DNA of 7,459 nucleotides. Origin: an uncultured Microcaldota archaeon (lineage in GTDB: Archaea; Micrarchaeota; Micrarchaeia; Anstonellales; Bilamarchaeaceae). Each line of letters begins with the position of its first letter. The stretch's first letter is position 1. Made by a program: the position numbers and the translations under genes. The notes beneath the pieces were generated by a model. That model was given only the letters and a program-made list of their open reading frames with translations. It was not told the origin of the DNA and made no database searches. The stretch covers positions 1 through 7,459 of the forward strand of contig CAILMU010000236.1 in NCBI GenBank assembly GCA_903835325.1, read 5' to 3'. Positions 1-6,393 of the stretch are shown one piece after another.

Positions 1-2
1 CG

Positions 3-197
3 AAAGACGGAAACGAGATGCTCCGGAAGACGGCTGGGATCGAGGAAGAGGAAAAACCAAAGGGCGGGCTCCCAATGGCGAAAATGCGAATCGCGTCATT
101 CCTCCCTAATCTGGCCGAGGAGGCAGAAGAATCCGATGAGGAGTTCCTGGCCGAAGTTTCAGGAGAGGATAGGAAAAAAACCCCAGGAACCCGATGA
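3..197 (+). CDS. 3' end of an unidentified gene, acidic C-terminal tail
   Basis: An open frame enters from the window's left edge and stops at TGA 195-197, giving the last 64 residues of a protein. The codon pattern (GAG/GAA, ATC, CTC, CTG, GCC) resembles the other genes here. The visible part has a short hydrophobic stretch (about MRIASFLPNL) followed by a Glu/Asp-rich segment and a basic end (RKKTPGTR). A competing frame (frame 1, stop at 229-231) reads as an Arg/Ser-rich, low-complexity protein and is less credible. I do not recognise the family, and the piece is too short to assign one. It ends 92 bases before the next start, and a fresh TATA box lies between, so it is probably a separate transcription unit from the downstream gene. 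Confidence 0.55.
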   Translation, partial: KDGNEMLRKTAGIEEEEKPKGGLPMAKMRIASFLPNLAEEAEESDEEFLAEVSGEDRKKTPGTR

Positions 198-232
198 CGA
201 TATGGCTGTCCGGGCCCGAGCATTTCAATAGA

Positions 233-240
233 TTTAAATA
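233..240 (+). promoter_or_regulatory. Archaeal TATA box for the DsbA-like gene
   Basis: TTTAAATA in an AT-rich context fits the archaeal box A consensus. Placing the RNA start about 26 bases downstream puts it near 262, giving a leader of roughly 28 bases that contains the Shine-Dalgarno site. Seen in sequence; the RNA start is inferred. Confidence 0.6.
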
Positions 241-278
241 ATAGGCCGGAGCAATTTCTACAAAATTCTTTTTCACGA

Positions 279-286
279 GAGGTGAT
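279..286 (+). promoter_or_regulatory. Strong Shine-Dalgarno site ahead of a TTG start
   Basis: GAGGTGAT is an eight-base match to the complement of the conserved archaeal 16S rRNA 3' end. It ends 3 bases before TTG 290, 10 bases before an out-of-frame ATG at 297, and 27 bases before the first in-frame ATG at 314. It therefore favours TTG 290 over ATG 314 as the direct start, although the spacing to TTG is tight. Confidence 0.65.
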
Positions 287-289
287 TAT

Positions 290-1162
290 TTGGCAAATGA
301 AAATTCGGTCACAATGAGCAAGGACATGCTTTACGGCATTGTCATAGCGGTCCTGGCAGGGCTGCTCGTCCTATCCATATTCACTGCCGGTTTCGGCATA
401 GTGAAACCGGTCGCGACGAACAATCCGCCAAGCGGAAACAGCACGGTGGTCACGCCTCCGGCGAACAACACTGGGAACCCGCCGTCTAATGGAACCACGG
501 CTCCGGCGACGATCCCGACCCTGGCAGTCAAACCCGGGAGCATAGCGCCCCTGGGCCAGGCCAGCGCTCCCGTATCCGTCGTTGTCGTCTCTGACTTCCA
601 GTGCCCGTATTGCGCGAGGCTCTTCTCAGATGCGGAATCATCGATAAGGACGAACTATGTCCAGAGCGGAAAGGTGAAAGTCTACTTCAGGTACTACCCG
701 CTGAGCTTCCACCAGTTCGCGGTGCAGGCGGCAGTCGCAGCCGCATGCGCGAACGACCAGGGCAAATTCTGGGAGATGCATGATACATTGTTCCAGAACC
801 AGGATACCTGGAGCGCAGCCACCAGCGTCGACTCGATATTCCAGTCGTACGCTGCCGCCATAGGGCTCAACAACGCCACATTCAGCGCCTGCTATAATGC
901 CAAGACACACACGGCAGAGATAAACGCCGATGAGGCGGAAGCGCAGAACTACGGCGTCCGGGGCACTCCGGCTTCGTTCATCATAATCCCGAAGTCGAAG
1001 ATCAGCCAGTCTGTCCTGCAGGCGGCGGTAGATGGCCAGAATGCGGTATACGGCGCAGGTTCGCTCTCGATATTCCAGGATTCGAGCTCATACTCGGTCC
1101 TGATACCGGGCGCATTCCCGTACGCTGCGTTCGATGGCATATTAAGCAAGGTCAGCTACTGA
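290..1162 (+). CDS. Membrane-anchored DsbA-family thiol-disulfide oxidoreductase
   Basis: Probably forms or isomerises disulfides in exported proteins at the outer face of the membrane. The 290-residue product has a short polar N-terminus, one hydrophobic anchor at about 14-38, and a Pro/Asn/Thr/Gly linker at about 41-78. A thioredoxin-fold domain with a DsbA-type helical insertion follows, from about 85. The active site reads FQCPYC (Cys105 and Cys108) and the cis-proline loop reads RGTPASF (Pro227), both hallmarks of the DsbA/thioredoxin_4 group. A second cysteine pair (Cys153, Cys201) may be structural. Sequons N50, N59 and N67 crowd the linker and N195 is in the domain, fitting an outward location. 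The start is TTG at 290, chosen from the Shine-Dalgarno site; ATG 314, just before the anchor, is the alternative. It has its own promoter and terminator, so it looks monocistronic. The family is firm; whether it works as oxidase, isomerase or reductase is not shown. Confidence 0.9.
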   Translation: MANENSVTMSKDMLYGIVIAVLAGLLVLSIFTAGFGIVKPVATNNPPSGNSTVVTPPANNTGNPPSNGTTAPATIPTLAVKPGSIAPLGQASAPVSVVVVSDFQCPYCARLFSDAESSIRTNYVQSGKVKVYFRYYPLSFHQFAVQAAVAAACANDQGKFWEMHDTLFQNQDTWSAATSVDSIFQSYAAAIGLNNATFSACYNAKTHTAEINADEAEAQNYGVRGTPASFIIIPKSKISQSVLQAAVDGQNAVYGAGSLSIFQDSSSYSVLIPGAFPYAAFDGILSKVSY

Positions 1163-1173
1163 GAAGTGGCTGG

Positions 1174-1206
1174 TTTTTCATTTTTTTCATTTTTGATTTT
1201 ATTTAA
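1174..1206 (+). terminator. T-cluster terminator after the DsbA-like gene
   Basis: Starting 11 bases after the stop codon are three T-runs of 5, 7 and 5 (1174-1178, 1181-1187, 1190-1194) separated by CA, followed by GATTTTATTT. I see no stem before them. Archaeal RNA polymerase is known to stop at such oligo-T tracts on the non-template strand. On the opposite strand the tract is A-rich, so it would serve only the rightward gene, not the convergent thpR. Confidence 0.7.
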
Positions 1207-1243
1207 TGCTCAGGCTATCTTTTTTCCAATCCAACTATCCTTC

Positions 1244-1765
1244 TCATCCATTGGCATCGAAACTCGCTAGCACGGTGTATCTCGGTCCCTGGGGCCCGAG
1301 TTCGCTCTTCATAAGATGGAATTGCGTGACCGTGAACCGTCCGAACCCTTCTTTTTCGTGCTTCTTGAGGAAATTCTTCAAATCCGCTTTCCGTTTCACC
1401 CTGGCGATGGTGAGATGCGCAGAGAACTTTTCGTCCCCTCCAAAGCCTTTCAACCTGCCAGCGACCTCTTTCGCCAGCGTTTCGAGCGCGTTGCCGCTCT
1501 CGATGCCGGTCCATACCACTTTGATGTAATCAGCGCTCGGGAATGCCCCGAGGCCTAGAAGCTCGCAATCGAATCTCTCGAAACTAATCGATTTGAGCTT
1601 CTTCTCGATCTCGTCCGCCCTGTCGCTCTCTCCGATGAACCTGAGCGTGATATGCATGTTGTCCGCCCCGACAGGGACAACGCCTTCCTGCTCTATGGCA
1701 TCGCTCAGGATGCCGAGCCTCATCTTCATCTCCTCAGGTACAGGGACAGCCACGAAAAGTCTCAT
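1244..1765 (-). CDS. thpR: RNA 2',3'-cyclic phosphodiesterase (2H phosphoesterase, LigT/ThpR family)
   Basis: Cytoplasmic enzyme of the 2H superfamily. Members hydrolyse RNA 2',3'-cyclic phosphates to 2'-phosphates and can join tRNA half-molecules by a 2',5' linkage in vitro; the cellular substrate is not settled. The 173-residue product matches the usual family length (about 175-190). Both catalytic motifs are present: HITLRF (His38, Thr40) and HLTIAR (His117, Thr119). The opening MRLFVAVPVP and the FIGE segment after the first motif are also typical. The ATG at 1765 has no Shine-Dalgarno site, but a TATA-like TTAAAA on the same strand lies about 25 bases upstream, which points to a leaderless message. 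It is divergent from the PmbA-like gene and convergent with the DsbA-like gene. No T-run is visible past its stop on its own strand. Confidence 0.93.
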   Translation of the reverse strand: MRLFVAVPVPEEMKMRLGILSDAIEQEGVVPVGADNMHITLRFIGESDRADEIEKKLKSISFERFDCELLGLGAFPSADYIKVVWTGIESGNALETLAKEVAGRLKGFGGDEKFSAHLTIARVKRKADLKNFLKKHEKEGFGRFTVTQFHLMKSELGPQGPRYTVLASFDANG

Positions 1766-1767
1766 GC

Positions 1768-1773
1768 TTAAAA
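1768..1773 (+). promoter_or_regulatory. TATA-like box for the PmbA-like gene
   Basis: TTAAAA on the + strand, centred about 27 bases before ATG 1798, which is the spacing expected if transcription begins at that ATG (leaderless). It lies 3 bases outside the thpR start codon and almost touches the alternative ATG at 1774. No purine-rich BRE is clear ahead of it, so the call is moderate. Confidence 0.45.
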
Positions 1774-1787
1774 ATGCCTGTTGCGGA

Positions 1788-1793
1788 TTTTAA
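1788..1793 (-). promoter_or_regulatory. TATA-like box for thpR
   Basis: TTTTAA on the + strand reads TTAAAA on the - strand, centred about 25 bases upstream of the thpR ATG (A at 1765). The bases before it on the - strand read CATAAAG, a plausible A-rich BRE. The spacing implies a leaderless thpR message. It faces the + strand box at 1768-1773, and the two form a perfect inverted repeat with 14 bases between the arms. Confidence 0.45.
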
Positions 1794-1797
1794 CTTT

Positions 1798-3069
1798 ATG
1801 GGAAAGACTGTGCGCAGGATATCAGGTCAAAAACCAGGTGACCCTGCCCATGAGATATACGGCATCTCGAGCGATATCCTCAGCATGACCTATACCGGGG
1901 GCGCCCTGAAGGTCAAGGAAGCATCCACGGTAAGCGGTTTCGGCATACGCGTGCTCGAGAAAGGCCGCCTGGGGTTCTCCTACTGCCAGAAAGAGGACGA
2001 TATATCAGAAGCGATCACGCGCGCGAAAACCCTGTCCAAAGCCTCGCCGAAAATCGATTTCTCGTTCCCCGCAAGATCCAGCTACAAGAAACTCGATATA
2101 TCCGACCGTTCGATCGATCCCGATGACATCGAAGGATACAAAGGGATGATCGACCAGATACGCGATGCGGCCGCCTCTTTCAAGGGCGAACCGCGCGTCA
2201 TCGTGAATGTCTCACGATCCAGGATATCCCTCGAGAATTCCGCTGGTTTCACGGGCGCATACGGACGCACGAACATCACCGCCTATTCAGAGGCCATGGA
2301 TGGCGATGGCTACGGCTATGATTACATCAGCGCGACAAAACCACCGAAAATCTCAGAGCTCGTTTCCATCGGACACACCGCCGCGCAGATGGCAAAAGAC
2401 ATGAAGGGGGCGAAGAAACCCGAACCCGGGGCCTACCTCGTCGTGATGGAGCTCGACACGCTGTCCAGCCTTCTCGACACGCTTATGCCTTCGCTCTCCG
2501 GGGACTGGAAACGCAGGAAGATGACGAAACTTGTCCAGGGGGAAAAAACCTTCTCCGACAAATTCACGCTCTCTGAAGACGGCCTGGCCCCGGGAACAGA
2601 TGCGAGGCCCTTCGATGACGAAGGGATTGTATCAGAACGCAGGGGGCTGATAGGCAAAGGCTGTGTCCGCTCATTCCTCTACGACAGGGAGACCGCCGCG
2701 CTCTCGAAAACCGATGGATGCGGGAGCTGCTCCCGCGATTCGTTCGATTCCGTTCCCTATATCTCGCCATCGAATCTCGTCATCGATCCCGGGGATGTGA
2801 GGGATTTTGCGGAACTGGGGCGGCATATCGAGGTGCATAGCGCGCACGGCGCGCACACGGCGAACCCGACAAGCGGGGATATCGGCCTGGAGGTCACTGT
2901 CGCTTTCCTGGTTGAACATGGTGAAAAAAAACCCGTCCGTAATTTCATGCTGAGCGGCAATGTCTTCGATCTGTTCAGGGATATCGAGGCGATAGAATCG
3001 AAGCAGCAGGTGCACGGGGACCTCATATCTCCCAGGATAGCCTTCAAGGCTATCAAGGTCGTATCGTGA
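1798..3069 (+). CDS. pmbA: PmbA/TldE-like subunit of a TldD/TldE-type metallopeptidase
   Basis: TldD/TldE pairs cleave peptides and unfolded proteins and in bacteria mature ribosomally made peptides; PmbA/TldE is the partner that lacks the zinc-binding HExxxH of TldD. The product has 423 residues from ATG 1798, or 431 from ATG 1774. The order of conserved blocks fits PmbA: an N-terminal GFGIRVLEKGRLGFSY-like segment, central FDDEGIVSERRGLI and FLYDRETAALSKT, then NPTSGD, a GEKKPVRNFMLSGN segment and a hydrophobic end. No HExxxH is present, which supports the TldE assignment. I chose 1798 because the likely TATA box at 1768-1773 would start RNA there; neither ATG has a Shine-Dalgarno site. Odd points are a CGSC pair (residues 308-311) and four histidines (343, 347, 350, 353) near the fold's conserved region. 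No tldD is in the window. Confidence 0.85.
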   Translation: MGKTVRRISGQKPGDPAHEIYGISSDILSMTYTGGALKVKEASTVSGFGIRVLEKGRLGFSYCQKEDDISEAITRAKTLSKASPKIDFSFPARSSYKKLDISDRSIDPDDIEGYKGMIDQIRDAAASFKGEPRVIVNVSRSRISLENSAGFTGAYGRTNITAYSEAMDGDGYGYDYISATKPPKISELVSIGHTAAQMAKDMKGAKKPEPGAYLVVMELDTLSSLLDTLMPSLSGDWKRRKMTKLVQGEKTFSDKFTLSEDGLAPGTDARPFDDEGIVSERRGLIGKGCVRSFLYDRETAALSKTDGCGSCSRDSFDSVPYISPSNLVIDPGDVRDFAELGRHIEVHSAHGAHTANPTSGDIGLEVTVAFLVEHGEKKPVRNFMLSGNVFDLFRDIEAIESKQQVHGDLISPRIAFKAIKVVS

Positions 3070-3116
3070 AATCGGTGTCCTGTCCATCAAACCCCAAAAC
3101 CGATAACCGGAATCAA

Positions 3117-3123
3117 TTTATAT
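3117..3123 (+). promoter_or_regulatory. TATA box of lonB
   Basis: TTTATAT preceded by the A-rich AATCAA, a reasonable BRE. A start about 26 bases downstream falls near 3146, giving a leader of about 24 bases with a Shine-Dalgarno site. It is the only such box in the 100-base gap after the PmbA-like gene. It suggests that lonB is transcribed independently. Confidence 0.6.
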
Positions 3124-3155
3124 GCGGGCGTGCAATTATCACCCTGCCAATACTC

Positions 3156-3161
3156 GGTGAT
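3156..3161 (+). promoter_or_regulatory. Shine-Dalgarno site of lonB
   Basis: GGTGAT, 8 bases before ATG 3170, fixes this start. An ATG at 3160 overlaps the site but is out of frame. Confidence 0.6.
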
Positions 3162-3169
3162 GCTCTCAG

Positions 3170-5152
3170 ATGAAGGAATTCAAATCTACCGCTGAAATCC
3201 CCGTGCCGGAGAAGCTCATAGACCAGATAATAGGCCAGGACAAGGCGGTCGAGATAATCAAGAAGGCAGCACGCCAGAAGAGGAACGTCCTGCTCATAGG
3301 TTCGCCTGGGACCGGGAAAAGCATGATGGCCCAGGCAATGGCTGAACTCATGCAGAGCGAAGAGCTCCAGGACGTGCTGGTGTACCCGAACCCCAACAAC
3401 GAGAACCAGCCCCTTGTCCGAGTGGTGCGCACATATCCGGATATCGCTTATCTCAAGGAGAAGCGGCTCCTGAACCTCTACAACCCGTCGGAGATGGAGA
3501 TAATCCGGAAGACATTGAAAGCCGAACTGCCGAAGAGGCTGAGGACAGGCCTCGGGCGGAAGCTTTCGATACAGAAGATGGACAAAGAGGAGAAGGGCAT
3601 CCCGATATCCTTGATTCTGCTGCCGATCGGCCTTGTGCTGATTTACATATCTTTTTTCGCGCCAATACCGGACAACACTAAATGGCTCGCCCTGGCGACA
3701 TTGCTGGGCCTCGGCTTCATCTTCGTCCTGTCTAATGCGACATCCGGTCTCGGCAAAAGGCTCATGCCTCGCGAGGAATCGAACCCTAAACTGATAATCG
3801 ACAACTCGGAACGGATGACTGCTCCTTTCATAGACGCGACAGGTTCGCGCGCAGGCGCGCTTCTTGGCGATATCAAGCACGATCCGCTTCAAAGCGGCGG
3901 CCTTGGCACCCCTGCCCATCTCCGTGTGGAAGCAGGAGCAATACATCAGGCGAACCGAGGCGTGCTGTTCATAGACGAGATAGCTTCATTGAAGCTGAAC
4001 TGGCAGCAGGAGATACTCACTGCCATGCAGGAGAAGAAGTATCCGATAACAGGCCAGAGCGAGATGAGTTCAGGCGCTCTTGTGAAGACGCAACCCGTCC
4101 CGACCGATTTCGTGCTTGTGGCTGCCGGCAACCTGCCGGACATGCAGCACATCCATCCTGCCTTGCGTTCACGCATCCGCGGAGCAGGCTATGAGATATA
4201 CGTCGAGGATTTCATGGAGGACACCCCGGAGAACGAGGACAAGCTCGTGCGCTTCGTGGCGCAAGAGATCAAGCGCGACGGCAAGATACCTCACTTCGAC
4301 CGCAGCGCTGTCCTTGAGATAATCGAAGAGGCCCGGCGCATGGCCGGCCGGCGCAAGAAATTCGTGCTGAATCTCCGCGAGCTCGGCGGTCTGATACGCG
4401 CTGCAGGCGATGTCGCGCGCGAGAATAAATCACAGATAGTCACTTCCAAAGATGTTGAAGATGCCCGGAAAGTCTTCAAATCCATCGAGGCCCAGTTAGG
4501 CGCCAAGATGATAGAGATGAAGAAGGAATACCAGACCATAATCGTGACCGGCGCTGAGATAGGGCGTGTGAACGGCCTTGCTGTATTGGGCGATTCTCGG
4601 GCAGGGCTGGTTCTGCCGATTGTCGCGCAGGCGACGCCTTCAGCGTCCAGAAGCGAAGGCCATGTCATCGCGACAGGGAAGCTAGGGACGATAGCCAAAG
4701 AGGCAGTGGATAACGTTTCTGCTATTTTCAAGAAATACATCGGCACTGATATCTCCAAGACCGATCTCCATATCCAGTTCCTCCAGACCTATGAAGGGGT
4801 CGAAGGGGACAGCGCTTCGATATCGACAGCGGTCGCGGTGATTTCGACCCTTGCCAACATCCCGGTCTATCAGAGCGTGGCGATGACTGGTTCGCTCGAT
4901 GTGCGGGGGAAAGTGCTTCCTGTAGGGGGCATCTCCGGCAAGATAGAAGCCGCTATTGATGCCGGGTTGAGCAGGGTAATGATTCCCCGGGCGAACGAGC
5001 AGGATATCTATATCGACAAGGAGCAGCTGAAGAAGATACAGGTCATCCCTGTGAACGATATCGTGGATGTTCTGACGGTAGCCCTTGAGGAAGGGAGGCC
5101 GAAGAAGGACCTTCTCAGGAAGATGCGGAGCCAGAACGGAGAGGCTGGATGA
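3170..5152 (+). CDS. lonB: Archaeal membrane-anchored ATP-dependent Lon protease (LonB)
   Basis: ATP-driven protease held at the inner face of the membrane, degrading misfolded and regulatory proteins; it is the main membrane-linked AAA+ protease of archaea. The 660 residues run in the usual LonB order. Walker A is GSPGTGKS at 44-51. An insertion between Walker A and B carries two membrane segments at about 144-164 and 172-190. Walker B is VLFIDE at 265-270, a sensor-1 Asn is at 321 (AAGN), and arginines at 333 and 335 (LRSRIR) are candidate finger residues. The protease domain starts at about 455. The catalytic dyad is Ser548 in EGDSAS and Lys591 in SGKIEAA, 43 residues apart as in Archaeoglobus fulgidus LonB (Ser509/Lys552); Asp547 matches the acidic residue before that serine. 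All key residues are present, so it should be active. It has its own promoter, and the next gene starts 16 bases after its stop. Confidence 0.97.
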   Translation: MKEFKSTAEIPVPEKLIDQIIGQDKAVEIIKKAARQKRNVLLIGSPGTGKSMMAQAMAELMQSEELQDVLVYPNPNNENQPLVRVVRTYPDIAYLKEKRLLNLYNPSEMEIIRKTLKAELPKRLRTGLGRKLSIQKMDKEEKGIPISLILLPIGLVLIYISFFAPIPDNTKWLALATLLGLGFIFVLSNATSGLGKRLMPREESNPKLIIDNSERMTAPFIDATGSRAGALLGDIKHDPLQSGGLGTPAHLRVEAGAIHQANRGVLFIDEIASLKLNWQQEILTAMQEKKYPITGQSEMSSGALVKTQPVPTDFVLVAAGNLPDMQHIHPALRSRIRGAGYEIYVEDFMEDTPENEDKLVRFVAQEIKRDGKIPHFDRSAVLEIIEEARRMAGRRKKFVLNLRELGGLIRAAGDVARENKSQIVTSKDVEDARKVFKSIEAQLGAKMIEMKKEYQTIIVTGAEIGRVNGLAVLGDSRAGLVLPIVAQATPSASRSEGHVIATGKLGTIAKEAVDNVSAIFKKYIGTDISKTDLHIQFLQTYEGVEGDSASISTAVAVISTLANIPVYQSVAMTGSLDVRGKVLPVGGISGKIEAAIDAGLSRVMIPRANEQDIYIDKEQLKKIQVIPVNDIVDVLTVALEEGRPKKDLLRKMRSQNGEAG

Positions 5153-5168
5153 AAAGGGCTGATAGATC

Positions 5169-6380
5169 ATGGGGATAATCGACCTTGTGAAAAAAGATAT
5201 CGTCAGCCTCAATCAAAGAGTCGAAGATTGTTTGGGGCATTGGAACAAAGAGGTATCTGTTCCACAGACTTTATTTCTGATAATAGTGACGGCATTGATC
5301 ATCTCATCTAATAGCATCGTCACTAGCTACAATGGCGACCTTGAACTCATTTCCATGGCCATAAAACTGGCTCCTCAGACAATCATCGATACATTTCAGA
5401 CCTGGGGGGTTGTCGGGACTATTGTCTGGTATATCCCGGCATTCTTGATTTGGGTGCTGGGAAAATTGTCGAAAGGAAAGAAGAAGCAAATGACTGCCAG
5501 CCGGATTTTTTACTCCTATTCGATCCTGCTATCTTTCACTTTTTTCATGTCAACGGTCCTTTCCATTTTATCATCCCCAATTGTCCATATCCAAGGGGCA
5601 GCACATCTTTTTCTATTGCTTCTAAGTTTCCTTTTCTTGGTTATATTCGCTTACTTGGAAATAATTATCCTGAAGGTATTGCTCGGTCCATCCATCTCCG
5701 GGATAGTGATAGGATGGTTCGGTGCCGGGGCTATCGGATTCATATTAATAGTCGTAATTATCATTTTGGGCAACCTATCCCAGAACAACCTCGAGCACAC
5801 CCAGAATGAGGTCTCTTTTAATGTCTCAGTCATCAATCAAAGCGAAGGCTCCTTCACAATCGATTATAATGAGACGACTTATTCCTGGAACAAGGTTTCC
5901 GGAAGATATTGTGTCATTTCCTTTCCGAAAGGCTGGCAAACCGCGCCTGAAGACGAATATCAGAAAAATTATAATCGGACTTACGGAGGTTCATTCTTCC
6001 CCAATCGTCTCTTTTTCAATAAATCCCAATGGAACAGCTCATCGCCGGAATTCGTATTCATCAATCATATTCCGCCTGAAGAAGGAGGGAATAGACTGTT
6101 CAATTGGCAAGAAAGTTCTTACGAATCGGTATTGAACGGGATATCAGTCACAAGCGACTATGGTTTCATTGTCACTAACGCCACTCTAAGCAAGAACCTG
6201 GAGATCGGTGCAGAAACGCTCGATATCTATGAGGTCGATGAAAATCAGATGCAGATAAAGCACAAGGTTTCGATAGGTTTCGTTGATTTTGTTCAAATGG
6301 AATTCGATTACCAATCTCCGTATGGTAAAGATAGCGATTTTTATTATATCCTGGATAGTATTCGTTGTGGAAATAGCTGA
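5169..6380 (+). CDS. Unrecognised membrane protein with five membrane segments and an exported C-terminal domain
   Basis: Function unknown. The 403-residue product has a charged cytoplasmic N-terminus (1-30) and hydrophobic segments at about 33-53, 80-98, 113-134, 144-169 and 178-201. A polar domain follows at 202-403. With the N-terminus inside, five segments place that domain outside. This is consistent with its eight sequons (N202, 218, 223, 234, 269, 284, 289, 337). Cys248 and Cys400 bracket most of the domain and could pair. The membrane half has the look of a Yip1-type domain, and the stretch around YCVISFPKGW recalls small PsbP-like secreted domains; both are impressions, not assignments. 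It starts 16 bases after lonB behind a weak site (GGGCTGAT, 5 bases before ATG), suggesting cotranscription. Its composition is more AT-rich than that of lonB and upstream genes, which may reflect transfer or weak expression. Confidence 0.75.
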   Translation: MGIIDLVKKDIVSLNQRVEDCLGHWNKEVSVPQTLFLIIVTALIISSNSIVTSYNGDLELISMAIKLAPQTIIDTFQTWGVVGTIVWYIPAFLIWVLGKLSKGKKKQMTASRIFYSYSILLSFTFFMSTVLSILSSPIVHIQGAAHLFLLLLSFLFLVIFAYLEIIILKVLLGPSISGIVIGWFGAGAIGFILIVVIIILGNLSQNNLEHTQNEVSFNVSVINQSEGSFTIDYNETTYSWNKVSGRYCVISFPKGWQTAPEDEYQKNYNRTYGGSFFPNRLFFNKSQWNSSSPEFVFINHIPPEEGGNRLFNWQESSYESVLNGISVTSDYGFIVTNATLSKNLEIGAETLDIYEVDENQMQIKHKVSIGFVDFVQMEFDYQSPYGKDSDFYYILDSIRCGNS

Positions 6381-6382
6381 AC

Positions 6383-6387
6383 GGAGG
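6383..6387 (+). promoter_or_regulatory. Strong Shine-Dalgarno site of the last gene
   Basis: GGAGG, 6 bases before ATG 6394 and just after the TGA of the previous gene (6378-6380). It decides the start in favour of 6394 over the later in-frame ATG 6541. Confidence 0.65.
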
Positions 6388-6393
6388 GGGGCT

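Noticed and set aside
211..218. Perfect palindrome CGGGCCCG upstream of the DsbA-like promoter
   Set aside because: Eight bases, no T-tract and no second copy; expected by chance in GC-rich sequence.
1206..1529. A 107-codon + strand frame opposite thpR
   Set aside because: The opposite strand has both HxT motifs of a complete 2H phosphoesterase; this frame is Phe/Ser/Pro-rich and begins inside the T-rich terminator area.
3071..3104. Inverted repeat ATCGGT ... ACCGAT after the PmbA-like gene
   Set aside because: A six-base stem with a 22-base loop and no T-run after it is too weak to call a terminator or operator.
3113..3946. A 277-codon open frame on the - strand opposite lonB
   Set aside because: It lies antisense to well-supported lonB coding sequence including Walker A, has an Arg/His/Leu-rich unnatural composition and no recognisable motif. 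Such frames arise from the GC-rich codon pattern of lonB.
4291..5212. Two further - strand frames (155 and 176 codons) opposite the lonB protease region
   Set aside because: Both are antisense to conserved catalytic regions, lack motifs, promoters or ribosome sites, and are explained as shadows.
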